Positions 21,766 to 33,971 of a DNA stretch of 64,000 nucleotides are shown one piece after another. Position 1 is the stretch's first letter. The number at the start of each line of letters is the position of its first letter. The notes beneath the pieces were generated by a model that made no database searches, had not been told where the DNA came from, and saw only the letters and a program-made list of their open reading frames with translations. This DNA comes from Kryptolebias marmoratus. Its lineage: Eukaryota; Chordata; Actinopteri; Cyprinodontiformes; Rivulidae. Made by a program: the position numbers and the translations under genes. The stretch is taken from NCBI RefSeq assembly GCF_001649575.2, contig NC_051447.1, positions 936,965 through 1,000,964 on the forward strand, read 5' to 3'.

Positions 21766-22240
21766 TAGACTGCTGGAGGAAAAACTGACCACATTTTCTC
21801 ACTCTATTGCTCTGCTCTCCATGTTTATATTCATAATTGTTTTTACCATTAACCAGTGTTTTTCTTTATCTTTCTTCCAGTAAAAACTACACCTGGACAA
21901 GCCATTCTGTGTTTTTCTGTGTCTCTTTTCTGTCCTCTCAACCCCAGCTGGTTAAAGCAGATGGTCGCCAATCCTCAGCCTGGGTCTGCTGGAGTTTTCT
22001 TCCTGTTAAAAGAGAGTTCTTCCTTTCCACTGTTGCGAAAGTGCTTGCTTATGACTGCAATGAAGTAAAGATTCAATGACATCTGCTGGCTTTCTTACAT
22101 AGATAACTTTTACTAACTGGCTAATGATGTGTAATCTATAATAATAATGTATGTGAATCTTTTTGTACAGTGCCCTAAGATGATGATGACTTTTGTTGTG
22201 AATTGGTGCAATGGAGCTTGTTAAGTCCATACCAGACATT
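21766..22240 (+). repeat. dispersed teleost repeat (LINE/SINE 3'-end type)
   Basis: Contains the blocks CTGTTAAAAGAGAGTTCTTCC, CTGGGTCTGCTGGAGTTTTC and CTACACCTGGACAAGCCATT, shared with a second copy at 28,780-29,050. I recognise this as a repeat found in many fish genomes but cannot give its name. Frames inside it are not genes. Confidence 0.55.
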
Positions 22241-23260
22241 GAATATTGCTGATTTATAGTATAGCTTGAGTAAACTAATTTGTAAATATTTCAAATAAAA
22301 AATTGACATTCTGGTACTTATTTTTCCTTTTTTTTTAAGTAAAGATCAGGAAAGTTGGTTGGAAGTTTTCTGCTTTGTGTTTGATCTGTTTCTCTTTCTG
22401 TCTGACTGAGTTCCACTTTTTCTGCATGTATGGTCAAAGCCTGGGGGAACTTCTTCCTCTTATTTTTTTCTCAGATTTTTTCCCTCTGGTTGTCTTTTCA
22501 TTCACTCTGCTCTATCTGCCGTTCTATCTCTCTCTCTCAATATTTCTCTTGTCTAACCATCTTCAAGAAGAAGCAAAATTCTAACCTCCTAACACATTAA
22601 ATCTACTTCCTGTGGAAGCAAATCAGTGCATCTTTTCACCTTTTCTTCTTCATCTAAGTCTTTCCTTAACCTCCCCCCTCCACTTCACCCCCTCACCCAC
22701 TTCCTGACAACAAGGCTATGACCTCCACAACTTTTCCATATCAGAAGGGGTCTGTCATGTCAGGGCAGCCCAGAGTTAGAGCTCCATCCCCTGGGGACAG
22801 TGTTGACAATGGACAGGCTGAGGCTGAACATTACCTGAATACTAAGTATGGGATACCTGCATGACAGGATGTTGCAGCCAAGGTTGACAATATTTTAACA
22901 ACTCACTTTTTATAGCTTTTCAACCGTGGCACTACTATGAATGTTTTAAGTAAGTTAGAATCAGATATGAATGTATTCTATTTACATGAACACATCCCTA
23001 GGTCAAACATGTGGGGCTAGAAACAAATTGACTAAATGTTTGTATTGCATTTAATTTTCATATTAGTCAAATGTGAGTTGTTCTTTCTAGTGAAGCTATG
23101 CAAATCATGATTTTTAAATCTATGATCCTGAGTAGAATAAATGATCTAACAGGCAAAACAATAGATCCATTGTGGAAACAAAAGATCCAGTATAGAACCA
23201 AGTAATCCAGTTTGGTAAAAACTGATCCAGTGTGGTAAAAAAAGATCTACTGTAAAAAAC
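22241..23260. other. unassigned stretch
   Basis: A T/C-rich frame at 22,375-22,584 is chance. A cluster of GATCCAGT-like words lies at 23,165-23,250. No gene. Confidence 0.5.
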
Positions 23261-23268
23261 AGATAGAC

Positions 23269-24495
23269 CAGCCATTCTTAACTATAGGGCTGTGGCCCAC
23301 AATTGGGCTGCCAGCGCCACCTAGGGATCCACAAGAAACTCCTAGTTTTGTACCTGTGGGTGGCAAAGTCTACAGAAACCAGAGATATTGCTGACATAAT
23401 TGAGACACTCAGTTACAATACAGATTCCCAACACTCGGTGGCAATAATGCATCAGTCAGTTGTTTAACAAACTCTAATAAGCAGAACAAGCCTGCCGCTT
23501 GGGTGGTTATGAAAAAGTATTTTAAATGAAAAAAAATGGAGATGATGGTGACAACCTCCAACCCCAAGAGACAAAATATTTGTGCAAGTACAATCCTGAC
23601 TTTATTAAGTACGGCTTTGTCAATGGAGGTCGCGACGCAGAGCCCAGAGCACAGTGTGTGGGCTAATGCTATCAAATGGAGCACTGAAGCCTTCAAAATT
23701 AAGGCGCCATCTAGAAACCAAACATCCAACATTCGTTGGTAAACCAGCTGATTTTGTCAAGAGAAAGGAAAATGGATTGCTGTATCAAAGGAGTATCCAT
23801 CTCTAGCACTGAGAACTGTGAAAGTCCTCCTCCTATTTACAACCACGTACCTTTGTGAATCAGGATTCTCTGTTGTGGCTACAACAAAGACAAAAGCCCG
23901 AAATAGACTCAGAGCTACACTGGAGGCTACTCCGAGCGTGAGCCTTTTCCCTATTCCACCTAGACTGGATCTGATTGTGTCCGAGAGACACGCCCAAGTG
24001 TCTCATTAAAAGGCAAATATAAAAAGTGTGTAGTAGTTTTTCAAAAGATGAACTGTTGTGACTGTTGTTAATTTGTCACAGATATGGAGGGTAGCTTCTG
24101 GTTCTGCCATGTAAACTTGAAGGCTGTTGGAGCAACTTTCAAAATAATTTGCAAATTATGAGGCTATATTTTCATTTTCCCTTTTATTTAAATATTTTTA
24201 ATAATATATTTCATTTGAAAATTATTTTTCAATGTATTTATCTTTTGAGCACATAATTGTATTTAACTAATTTCTACGTTTTTCCTTTATGTAGGTCTTT
24301 ATGAGTGATTATCACATTATGATGTCATTCTATTTGACATTTTTGCTTGTTAACCTGTATGGACTTGATTTTGAAATTGAACCTAAATCAAACAGAAGTG
24401 AGGTAAACCAATAGATGGTTATTATCTAAATGGACACCGGGTCACTTTGGACTGGAAAAGTTGGGCCACAAGGTCAAAAAGGTAAGGAATCCCTG
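23269..24495 (+). mobile_element. hAT element, ZBED-like, internally deleted
   Basis: Terminal repeats CAGCCATTCTTAAC at left and GGTAAGGAATCCCTG at right are inverted and imperfect. The flanks AGATAGAC (23,261-23,268) and ATATAGAC (24,496-24,503) match at 7 of 8 bases. The element keeps the two ends of a transposase gene but not its core, so it could only move with a transposase supplied elsewhere. Confidence 0.85.
23590..24009 (+). pseudogene. hAT transposase remnant: BED finger joined to C-terminal dimerisation region
   Basis: A frameshifted frame carries the end of a BED zinc finger (KLRRHLETKHPTFVGKPADF, with its paired His residues). It is followed almost immediately by the C-terminal block of ZBED5/FAM200-like transposases: VKVLLLFTTTYLCESGFSVV, ATTKTKARNRLR and LDLIVSERHAQVSH, ending at stop 24,007-24,009. 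The several hundred residues between, including the catalytic domain, are missing. The BED finger binds element ends and the C-terminal block dimerises. Confidence 0.8.
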
Positions 24496-24503
24496 ATATA
24501 GAC

Positions 24504-25955
24504 AGTACTTGATACCATGGTTTTCTAAGTAGGTGTCACAACGTATCCAGTACCCAGGTGGTAGGTGCCACCAGTTGGCACCCTTGGGTAGATGCAGTGG
24601 AGTATCCCCAGTGGATACTCAAAGCTTGAAGAAAAGTCAAGATGAAAGCAATCCCGATGTCATCAAAAGGATACCCAGGGATGGATCAGTAGAATGCATG
24701 GCAGGTCCGGATGTTGTCACATAAAGGAAGGACACCCAGATGGCAAGCAGTTGTAGTGTACAATATTGGACTGGTTATTACTGATGCATTTCATAATTTG
24801 TAAGAGTCAACATAGGAAAAGTGAAGAGGACTGTAATGGCGTTATTTATTTTTGGGTAACACCTGTTGTTGATAACTCCTGACTATGTTATGACTTCTAG
24901 TCCAAGTCCCATGGGTTCTCACAGAATGAACTTGTTTACAGGAGTGATGTTGAATTTTCTCCTCATAGGAACCAAACTGACTTGCTTTTCCCCAACTCCT
25001 CCTTCTGGTCCAGTATTTCAATATCTTTAATATAAGCTCCTGTGTTGATTTTGGGGGCCAGAGCTCTGATGTTAATTATTGTCTTTTAGGCTCTCTGTAT
25101 GTTGTGTACCATACATACATAAACCTGTTTAAGTGATTTCATCTAACAGTTCCTGGAAATTATTTTTTCTGCCATGACAGGACAAAGCCTAAAGTACAAA
25201 GTTTTTAGGTGATTTATAAACATTTATTATTTAATTTTTAAAAGATAACCAACAGTTTTAAATATACAATTTTAAAGTTTGACTACTTACTTTGAAAACA
25301 ATAAAACTCAAAAATCTGGAATCAAAAATTTTATATGCCATAAAAGCGAGTGATTCTCCTTCCATGGTAATACTGTTACCTTACACACTTAGGAGTGGAT
25401 AATTTCTGAGAATTTCTCTCGTAAATTTATGAAATAGATTTTATGAAAAGCATAGTTGTTAACAATGTATGAATATTCATTCAAACTTCAGAACTAAACT
25501 TAGCAATCAGTTATTCAACAACAATCAAAATAGAGCATAAAAGAACTTGGACTTCAGTTTGGCTCAGCAGTCGTTTTAGGAATTGGAGCACAAATAAGGT
25601 TAGGGATCATGCAAATTGGTGATGTTAATGCTAGCATTAGGGTTAGTTCATTTTACCCCACAGTTTTTAATGGTGAGTTTGACATATCACCCCCACTAGT
25701 AACTAGTGGTTAACTTAGTTTGTTTGAGGTTCTTGTTCCCAATGTACAAGGTTGGAAACTTTGTTTAAGGTTCCAAAGTGGCAGGGTTTGCCTAAATCGG
25801 AGGTTACATCTTTTAAGTTGTTCTTGCAGTTTCTTGATGTACCTAAGGTGCAAACAGGCCAGGCTGACAGTAAAAAGGTACCCCAGACCTATCAAGGCCA
25901 CAAGCACAGAGACTGCAGTTGACCAGGCGTATAACAAGGTCTGCATTGGAATTCT
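24504..25955. other. unassigned stretch with two hairpins
   Basis: Adjacent small hairpins lie at 24,564-24,582 (GGTGCCA, loop CCAGT, TGGCACC) and 24,600-24,620 (GAGTATCC, loop CCAGT, GGATACTC). A minus-strand frame at 25,710-25,946 encodes a hydrophobic segment (VLVALIGLGYLFTVSLACL) followed by basic residues; it has no recognised family and may be chance. Confidence 0.4.
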
Positions 25956-26149
25956 GTGAGAAGACTTGATTTAGTTGATTCATTAGTAAGTGTTAAGTTA
26001 ATGGTTTCCATACCTTTGTACAAGATTTATTTAACCATGATTGAGTCTAGTTTGAAGGCATTCATGTGGAAAAAACATAGGAATGTCAATGTCACAATAA
26101 TACTGTTCCAGAACAACATGATAAAAAGGTACATTGTTTTTTGTTTGTC

Positions 26150-26400
26150 CTATTGTAGCATATCAGACATACCATATAGAGAAGATGGCTGCCCATGTAT
26201 GCCAAAACAGAACATAGGTGTATGTGTAACAGAAAGACTGACTGTATATACTGTACACCAGCCCCTGGCAAAGAAACCGCCCAGCACCAAGCAGAAGAAG
26301 CCGCCCCCAGCACCTGTGGGATGTCCTTAGTGGCTCTCTCAAGTTCCAAGGAATAAAGTTTTCATCTAAAGTTGAAGCATTGTTGTCTTTCAAGTAATGT
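26150..26400 (+). promoter_or_regulatory. possible LTR promoter/polyA block
   Basis: A TATA-like TGTATATACTG at about 26,243 is followed 110 bases later by AATAAAG at 26,353. That spacing resembles the U3-R-U5 layout of an LTR. No terminal TG/CA pair or target duplication was confirmed, so the call is weak. Confidence 0.25.
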
Positions 26401-26840
26401 TCCTTTTTTTTTAGTTAAAAAAAGCTAAGCAGCATGTTTTTCCTCAGTGGATCTCCACTTGTTTTTTGTTTTTCTTTTTTTTTTCTTTTTTTTTTTTCTT
26501 GAACTGAAATCTGAAATATGCGTGAAACAGACAGTGGTAGTACGTCTGAGGTTGTTCCTTTCAACCTTGTTTGATGGTCATTGCAAGTACTAAGCCTGAC
26601 TATGTTGCATTAACCTGAAATTCTTTCTCCAGTGCCTTGCAGAGGAGGTAGTTGTCACTTTTGATTGAACTTCTCTGGTGTCCAATAAACTTACTCATGT
26701 CACTGTTGGACATGAGTATGATGAGGTAGATTTTGTCATTAACCATAGAATTTGGCTTTGTTCCAAGTTCTGGAGATGACTTCCAGAAATGGTTTGGTTT
26801 GGCTCTTTTTATCCATTTTGTTTTGAAATGTTGCCATTTC
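26401..26840. other. unassigned stretch with T-rich tract
   Basis: A T-rich tract lies at 26,460-26,500. No gene. Confidence 0.5.
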
Positions 26841-27455
26841 TGTTAGGATTTGAGGTTTTTTTGTTGTTTTTCTGTACTTGATTTTCATACTTATGATCTT
26901 TCTGTTCATTTTTTTTCCTTGTGTTTTCTTTCTTAATATATTCTTGTAGATCAGCCTGGTTTCATGGTTGTTGTGGTTCTATGTGTTTTGTCTCCTTCAT
27001 GGGTTCCATGTGTTCTTTTCACTCTTGTGTTTCTGTAGTTCTGTGTGATTTGCTCTCTGGATTCTGTCTTGTGTTTCTGCATGATCAGTTCATTCATGGG
27101 TTCCCTGTGCCACTATTCATCTGCCATCAGCTCCGGTCAGCCTGCCACACCCATTTGCACCTGTCCCTAATTGGCAATTACTCACTTGTTTCCATGTCCT
27201 TGTCAGCCCAGCCTTTTTGTTTTTTATCATATTCTCACTGATTCATTACCTCTGTGATGTTTGTTCTTATCTCAGTCAAGTCTTCTCTGTGTCTTCTTCC
27301 TTGTATTTCCAATAAACTGCTGTATGGAAGTTTTGTTTAAGTAAGGTTTTAGTTGCTGTCATGTCAGTTTTTTTTGTTTTATTTATTTATTTTTTAAATA
27401 AATCAGTTACTTTAGATTTTTTAAGTCTGCCAGCATTCTGGTTCCAACAGTCAAC
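26841..27455 (+). mobile_element. TGTCA LTR copy
   Basis: Starts TGTTAGGATTTGAGG and carries the family blocks CCACACCCATTTGCACCTGTCC, a GCTGTCATGTCAG block near 27,356, AATAAATCAGTTA, and GTCTGCCAGCATTCTGG. It ends near AACAGTCAACA; the exact end and any duplication are not clear. No internal retroelement sequence adjoins it. Confidence 0.65.
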
Positions 27456-27567
27456 AAATCTTTGTAGGTTTTGTTCAAGATCATAATTGCTTTACTTTTA
27501 GTTAAAAAATCTCATCTGACTGTGAGTCAAGATCAGAATCATCTGTACTTTGTGTTTCAGTTGTTTT

Positions 27568-28239
27568 GAGGGGGTAGGCAATCCTGGTCCTCGAGGGCCA
27601 CTATCCTTGTCAGGATTTGGATTTTCTTTGAGGTTTTTTGTATTTAGGTTTATTGTTAATTTCAAGTTTCTCTAGTTCTGTTTTTTACACCAATCCTGTA
27701 TTCTGTTTAATAAGTTCTTATGTGTTTGGTTTTATTTTCTGTTGTGTTTCTATAGTTTCTTTTGGTTATTTTTGATCTGTGTTTTGTCCTTTTGCTGTTG
27801 TGTAGTGTGCCCCATGTACTCTTTGTGTTCCTGTCATTATTCACCTGTCCTCAGCCAATTGCTAGTTTGCCTGCCACGCCTATCTACACCTGCCCCAAGT
27901 TAGTAATCACTCACCTTTTTCCATTTCCTAAATCACCACCTGCCTTTAAAACCTGTTCATGTTTTTTCTTTTTTTGGTTTTCTTTAAAATAAAATTTTCT
28001 TTAGTCGTTTCTAAATGAGTTTGCATTCTGGGTTCATTTCACTCCAACCTGACAATTTTGCATGTTCTTCTTATTTCCTTGCTCCAACACATCCAACACT
28101 GATTTGAATCAATGTGTGATTAACGGGCTTTTGCATAACATGAAGAGGTAATTTAACCATTGAATAAGGTGTTTTGGAGTAAGGAAAGAAATAAAACACG
28201 AGGATAGTGGCCCTTGAGGACAAGGATTGCACACCCCTG
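27568..28239. mobile_element. hAT-like MITE interrupted by a solo LTR
   Basis: The left end GAGGGGGTAGGCAATCCTGG and the reverse complement of the right end, CAGGGGTGTGCAATCCTTG, match, and the match continues inward through GGGCCACTATCC. A solo LTR occupies 27,608-28,054. The 8-bp flanking duplication is not preserved. Confidence 0.75.
27608..28054 (+). mobile_element. solo TGTCA LTR
   Basis: Termini TGTCAGGATTTGG and CCTGACA. Contains CCACGCCTATCTACACCTGCC, a TATA-like TTTAAAACC near 27,945, AATAAAATTT, and TTTGCATTCTGGGTTCATTTC near the end. Flanks ATCCT and ATTTT match at only 3 of 5 bases. Confidence 0.75.
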
Positions 28240-28779
28240 TTCTAGAGTCTCATTTTCATTGCATAGTTTGACATTAGCAAGTGAACATTGTTTTTATCCT
28301 TTCATCAGCTGCTTCATACAAGGTACTGTATGTGTCGTTTAGAGTCTTGTTGAAAGCATGAATGCACTGTAACCTAATGTTTTTCTGATGGCTTTGTTTT
28401 TTATCTTACCCTGCAAACATCTTTAGATAGATCTGAAATTGTATCTTGAATTTCAGCAACAGTCTGTTTGCATTTTTTCTTGAAATCTCAGAATGCTTGC
28501 CTTTTGTCAGCTTTTCCTAGGTATACAAATGACCAATTAGTAAGTCCGAGTCATCACTGAGATCTGTGTAATTTTCACTGTAATCTGTTCTTGTTCCATT
28601 GTGACAACTGTTTTGATCAAAACAGTGAAGTGAACCTGTCTTGAATTGTTATTTACTAGTGTATAGATCTTTAATCAGTGTTAATTTTGTAGGTAATAGT
28701 ATTGTTAAATTGTTTAAGGTGCGGAGCAATAAAAGTATCAGTATTTGTGTTTAAACAAAGTGTTTTGTTGACCAATTGA
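28240..28779. other. unassigned stretch
   Basis: No supported gene or repeat. Confidence 0.5.
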
Positions 28780-29050
28780 CCAAATTTCCTCACTCTGAAG
28801 CTGTCTTTGCTTGCTCTATTCTCCATGTTTGTATTTGTAATTATTTCTAACATTAACACATATTTTTTCTTTATTTTTCTTCCAATTAAAAACTACACCT
28901 GGTCCAGTCAATCTGTGTTTGTCTGTGTCTCTTTACTGTCCTCACAAAGCTCAGCTGGTCAAGGCAGATGAACTTTCCATCCTGAGCATGGTTCTGCTAG
29001 AGGTTATTTCCTGTTAAAAGGGAGTAGTTTCTTTCCACTGTCGTTAATGT
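28780..29050 (+). repeat. dispersed teleost repeat, second copy
   Basis: Shares CTGTTAAAAGGGAGTAGTTTC, GAGCATGGTTCTGCTAGAGG and CTACACCTGGTCCAGTCAAT with the copy at 21,766-22,240. Confidence 0.55.
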
Positions 29051-30280
29051 TCACTTCTAATCTGATCCCTCCTCAAAAAATAATCTGACAATCTGTCAGA
29101 ATTAACATTTCTCCGACCTCAATTCTTAATTAAAAATGCTTATCAAATAGTCTCAATTTTCAAAAAAAAAAATTGTGTGCAAAACCTAAAACTTAAATCT
29201 GGATTTTAAACATGCTCTTCCAAAGATTCTCATGTTTTAGATAAAGTTGTAATCAAAGTCTCTCTTCACATTAAAGGTTCATTCTCGCTGTAATCCGAGT
29301 GTAATCCTTGTTAAATCATTGTGAAGTGAATATAACTGTTTAAATCAGGTTCAGATAATTCAGAGTAAATACTAGATACCAAAACTTGGTATCTTCCTAA
29401 AATCTGTTATTTTTTATTTTAATTTTTTTTGTATTAATTCATTGTTATTTTCTTTATTTTATTTTCATTTATTTTAATTTTGTAATTAAATCTTAAAGGC
29501 AAATTTGGTCTCTTTTACTGGTTATAGGTATGATGAAAGCTCCATGTAATGTACGGATTTAGTCTCCAGCTGGTGAGATCTGATAAAGAATAAGGGCAAT
29601 AAATAAATGTAATATAAATGTCATTCATTTTCCATAAGATAGTCAATTACGTTATTGGTCTATTACCTAGATTTGGTGCTGCTCCCAAAGAGAGTTTAAA
29701 CACCTTTCTTACATCATCTGCTCCATTGATCTTCTTGGTGTGAATTTTAAATTTGAAGAACCTTACAAACAGAACGACAGGCAAAGAAGACAATTGCAGG
29801 AAGAAATAATTTGAAAAGCACTTTGTCTCCAGCTTCCAATATGAAATTCAGTGGTATCTGGGATTTTTTTTCAAAGTAAATTCATTGGTCGATAATCGGT
29901 GAGGCACATTAGGCCTAACTTTTCAGGCTTGCTGTATTTTTCAGGGCAGAGTGAAAAACAGGATAGGAATAGAACTCTTTGTATTGTTGTATTGACTAGA
30001 GGATTAAAGACAGATCTGTCCGGTAACCCTTGTGCAACATTTATCAGTTTACCAGCAGAAGCAAAGAAAAGAAAGGACGGAGATTAGGGAGAAGAGGCTT
30101 TTTCTACTGCTTCAGAAAATATATGGTTGATGTTTTGAAGCCCCAGTTAACGTTGCAAACTTTGTTTCAACAAAAGGAAGTGAGTGACAGAGAATGATCA
30201 AGTGAGAAATGACATTTGTGAAAGTGGCGTGTTTAATTTTCTACATAGATCTGAGAGTAAATGTGTGACTGTTGAGAAAG
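29051..30280. other. unassigned stretch
   Basis: AT-rich. The 62-codon plus-strand frame at 29,899-30,087 has no recognised domain. Confidence 0.5.
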
Positions 30281-30285
30281 TTCTC

Positions 30286-31012
30286 TTTCATGATTTTGGG
30301 TAAGGATTTGGCCCACATGCAGAATACACTCAGGAGACCAGAGATTGTTTAAAATGTTTACTGAAAGAACTGGAAAAGTTAGGTATGTGGACTGGAACAT
30401 GTCTTCAGCTGTATTGCAGAAGGCGACAGAAGTGATTACGGAAGGAGCTATTGGAATGAATCTTGATCGGGAAGGCTAACTTACATACGAAGATGAGGTG
30501 AACTGCCAGGGTGGACTGAGTTGGGCCTGGGGAGTGGAACGTGGGTGGAACGTGGTCGAAGGTGGAGAACTTGACTCAGAAGACTGAACTGTTGGAGGGT
30601 GAGCAGGGTTCGGTCGGAGGTGGAACTCTGAGGAGGCAGAAACCAGGAAGCTGCCAGCTGGAACCACGACAGGGTGAGTACTTGTAGGTCTGAGTCTTGA
30701 TCTTGAGAACTGAGGAAGCTTCTGGAGACCGAATCCAGGAATACGGAGGCAACTTAGGAGGGAGCGCACAAAAGGTGAAAAAAATCCTCTGGAGGGAAAA
30801 AAACGCAGGAGATAAGTCTGGCTAGAGGCATACCACTAAGGTTAACATTCAGACATCGAAGTGCTGGCAGCAAGCTCCTTTTAAGCCTCCTCCTTGATGA
30901 GGCTGACGAGCAACACCTGTCACCCCTCAGCCACCCTGCTCTCAAAAGCCACCTGTGGAGAAATGAGGAAGCAGCAGCCAAAACAGAGGGAGAAGACTCC
31001 CAGACCCCAACA
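30286..31012 (-). mobile_element. solo LTR, second family, duplication TTCTC
   Basis: A 727-bp insertion flanked by TTCTC on both sides (30,281-30,285 and 31,013-31,017). The right end reads CCCCAACA. The left end TTTCATGATTTTGGG looks like a TGTCATGA terminus with one change. On the minus strand a TATA-like GCTTAAAAGG lies near 30,880. GC-rich frames on both strands inside it are not genes. Part of the insert at ~52.0-52.6 kb has similar layout. Confidence 0.75.
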
Positions 31013-31044
31013 TTCTCAATATTTGGTCCCATCCATCAATCACT

Positions 31045-31614
31045 TATTTGTGGTCAAGTTGCAGGGGCAGCAGGTCCAGGACAGAAACCCAGACTTCTCA
31101 TTACCCAGTGACCCTCTTCATCTCTTCCTGGGGGGTCACAAGCATTGCCAGGCCAGAGAGAATAATATTCTCTCCAGTGAGTTGTGGGTCTGCCCTGAGG
31201 TTTCTTACCAGTGGGACATGCCCAGAAATCCTCCAAAGGAATGCATTCAGGAGGCAACCTAATCAGATGCCTGAACCACCTCAAGTGGCTCTTTTCAAAG
31301 TGAAGGAGAATGACCTGAAATGAGCTTGACCTTGTGCCAAGAATGCAGACACAGTTCCTGCTTTGGTTATTTAAGGACTGGATAGTTCCTTAAACCAACC
31401 AGGCACCCCATACACCTGCAGCACCCCAATAAAATGCCTTCTCTAGATCTACAAAACACAATAGACTGGAGAGTCAGATTCCCATGACCCCCTAAGCAAC
31501 CCTGCAAAAGTGAAAATCTGGTCCACTGTTCTACGACCAGGACAAAAACCACACTGCTCCTCCTGGATCTGAGGTTTGATAATTGGGCGGAGCCTCCCTT
31601 CCAACCCTTTAGAT
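31045..31614 (-). pseudogene. LS LINE, RT N-terminal and C-terminal pieces
   Basis: On the minus strand the upstream part contains EEQCGF, RRTVDQIFTF and VYGVPGW blocks of the RT. Reading then jumps to the C-terminal block RWFRHLIRLPPECIPLEDF and ACPTGKKPQGRPTTHWREY. The RT active site between is deleted. The upstream half of the same LINE copy continues at 34,640-35,120, beyond a ~3 kb insertion. Confidence 0.7.
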
Positions 31615-32278
31615 CAGTGTTTCTCAACCTTTTTTGGGCCAGTGCCCCCCTATACATTATCCAGGCCTCTTACCGCTTTCTTTTTTTGCCTGTTTACATG
31701 AATAAATCTTTTTTATTCATGGAGTTATAAAATATAATACCTTATATTGGATTTGGCCCATCAGAACATCTCTGTGGGCCATTCTCCACCATGTACTGCC
31801 TCAATGAGTCCCCCACTTCCTGTGGTGAAGGCCATTCAGATGACTCTTCTGAGTAACACCTTGCCCCAACTCTCTCTTCTGCACCTCTCTGTTCGTCTCC
31901 ATCATCATCATCTTCACCTCTCTTGTCCACTTTCTCCTCTGTAGTGATTTACTTGCTATGTCTGCCTGCACTAATTTTCCCAAAATGACACAGTGGTGGT
32001 CAGCAGAAATTCAAACCGTCCTGGGCATCTAGGTTTTTGTGGCTTCACTAGTGGAATTATTCCTACCTGATGTCATCTCTGCTCTCCTCTACAGCAGCTG
32101 ATCACCGACCTCATGTCTGTCTCCTTCATTCCTTCTCTGTGTTCTCCTCCAAGTCATATGGTCAAACAAGTATTATTTAATAGCTTTAAATAAATTACAC
32201 ATCTCGCTAATGCACTTTTTTAATATAAATAATATTTTAAGTGACTGTTCCTACACTTCCAGCTCATATTAGGCCAAC

Positions 32279-32760
32279 TGTCAGGAACCGTGGAGACAGA
32301 GGCGAACCCAGAATGCAGACTCATAGTTATAAATAAAAAAAGTAATTTATTAAACTAAGAACCAAAACGAAAACAAAAAGCTGACGTGGCAGCAAAAACG
32401 AAAGGAAAAACAGAGCATGAACACGGAACGAAAAGAATCGGGACAAGACTGCATAAAACAACTAGCAACCAACGACAAACAACAGACGACTAACACAGAC
32501 AATGAACCAGCGACTAGTAGGAGAAATGACCGGGTATTTGAGTACTGAGGATAACGAGATGAGTGGAAACAGGTGGAGTGATTACAGAGTCGGGACAGGT
32601 GTAGATGGGTGTGGTAAACAGGCAAGTGAGTGACTGGGGAAGGGTGAAATGCAACATGAACATGAGACAACAAAAAACAAAATACAACAGAAACAAAACC
32701 CCAAACTAAAGAATAAAAATAAAACATAAACAAAACCCATAGAAAAACCAAATCACCACA
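32279..32760 (-). mobile_element. solo TGTCA LTR
   Basis: Left terminus TGTCAGGAACCGTGGAG with the blocks GAACCCAGAATGCAGACTCA and CTGACGTGGCAGCAAAA; right terminus ACCAAATCACCACA. Flanks CCAAC (32,274-32,278) and CAAAC (32,761-32,765) match at 4 of 5 bases. A 137-codon minus-strand frame is the hydrophobic translation of T/C-rich U3 and not a gene. Confidence 0.8.
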
Positions 32761-33971
32761 CAAACCTTTCTCCTTACTATCTGTCCTGATTCTTTCTCTT
32801 CATCTTCTCAGCTGAATAACATGAACTTTGTGTTCAGGAGGCTTAAAAAATACAGCAGTCAAACCACATATAACAAAAACATGAAATCTTAAATTTAAAT
32901 CATATCCTTGTTGGATATCAGTTAGTGATCGGACGCTTCATCCGATCAAACTTATCAGATTCATTACAGCAGCTGTGTAGTTATATCCCAGAGGAGACAT
33001 TTAAACTCAAAACTTTTGTAATGTATCTGCTTTATGATTCACCATCGAGTTCAACAAATGATTACTGTCTGAACAACAAAATAACACAAACAAGTTCCTT
33101 TATATTTCCTGTCATGCGGTGTTCGATTGTAAATACTGATCAGTAAACAGTTGTAACCTGAACATTTCCAGGCCTCCTCTTGACACAGGTTTCATGGAAA
33201 CCTGACATAACTTCCTGCTGTCTTTCAACCACTTTGAAAGCTTTCTTTCATCTTTATCCTTCTGCCTCTTCAGTTTTCTGCCTCTCCATCTTTAGCTCTC
33301 TGTCATCAGATGACAACACGATTCAAATGAAAACAATTGCGCTCCCGTGCATGCTCGATGGGAGTGCGACAGGAATGAAGGTGAAGGAGCGGAGGGGCGC
33401 CTGATCAGTGACGTGTCTCTGTTATTGATCATATCATTTACATGCAGACAGCTGGTAAAAACAGAAAATGCTACTGGATTTGCGCCACTGTGGACACAGA
33501 CTGGAGGTCTCCTCTCTGCTGTGAGATTGACAGTTGTCAGTGCTTGGGGAAGTGGGCGGGGCTTATGGCACGCTGCAGAATGATTGATGCTTTCTCACAT
33601 GTAGCCACCAAAGTCTCCAATAACACAGAAAAAAAGTCAGTAGATTTGTCGCTAGTCGCTTTAAAAAAATGGCCAGATGGATCTGAAAACTCGCTAAATA
33701 TAGCGACAAAGTCTCCAAGTTGGCCCCTATTGTGCGGAAAACATTGCGCTGCACATTGGTTCCTGTTCAAAAACAGGGCGTATGTGTGTGTATTTTTTAC
33801 AGTGAGAAATACAAAAAGTGGCGTGTGAGTGTGTGCACTTCACGAAATGCGTGTGTCTCACGGTCAATGCGTGAAAATTGAGAGTCCTGCTTTTATTAAT
33901 ACACTAATTAAAGATTGTGACTGATGATAAGACTTTAAAGTTCACAACGACACAAATAAAGTTGCAGAGAA

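Noticed and set aside
25710..25959. Overlapping frames on both strands, one with a transmembrane-like segment
   Set aside because: No family match, short, and no adjoining exon or retroviral gene in the same orientation. Considered an envelope tail and dropped.
30476..31262. Several GC-rich frames on both strands
   Set aside because: They fall in a solo LTR with TTCTC duplication and in the adjoining LS LINE antisense strand.
32350..32763. 137-codon minus-strand open frame rich in Phe, Leu and Ser
   Set aside because: It lies within a solo LTR. Equivalent hydrophobic frames occur in other copies of the same LTR (26.9, 34.2, 56.8, 59.0 kb), as T/C-rich U3 sequence gives them by chance.
33347..33828. 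Overlapping frames of 78 and 128 codons
   Set aside because: No domain was recognised. They lie within the ~3 kb insertion in the LS LINE and have matching antisense frames, as expected by chance.
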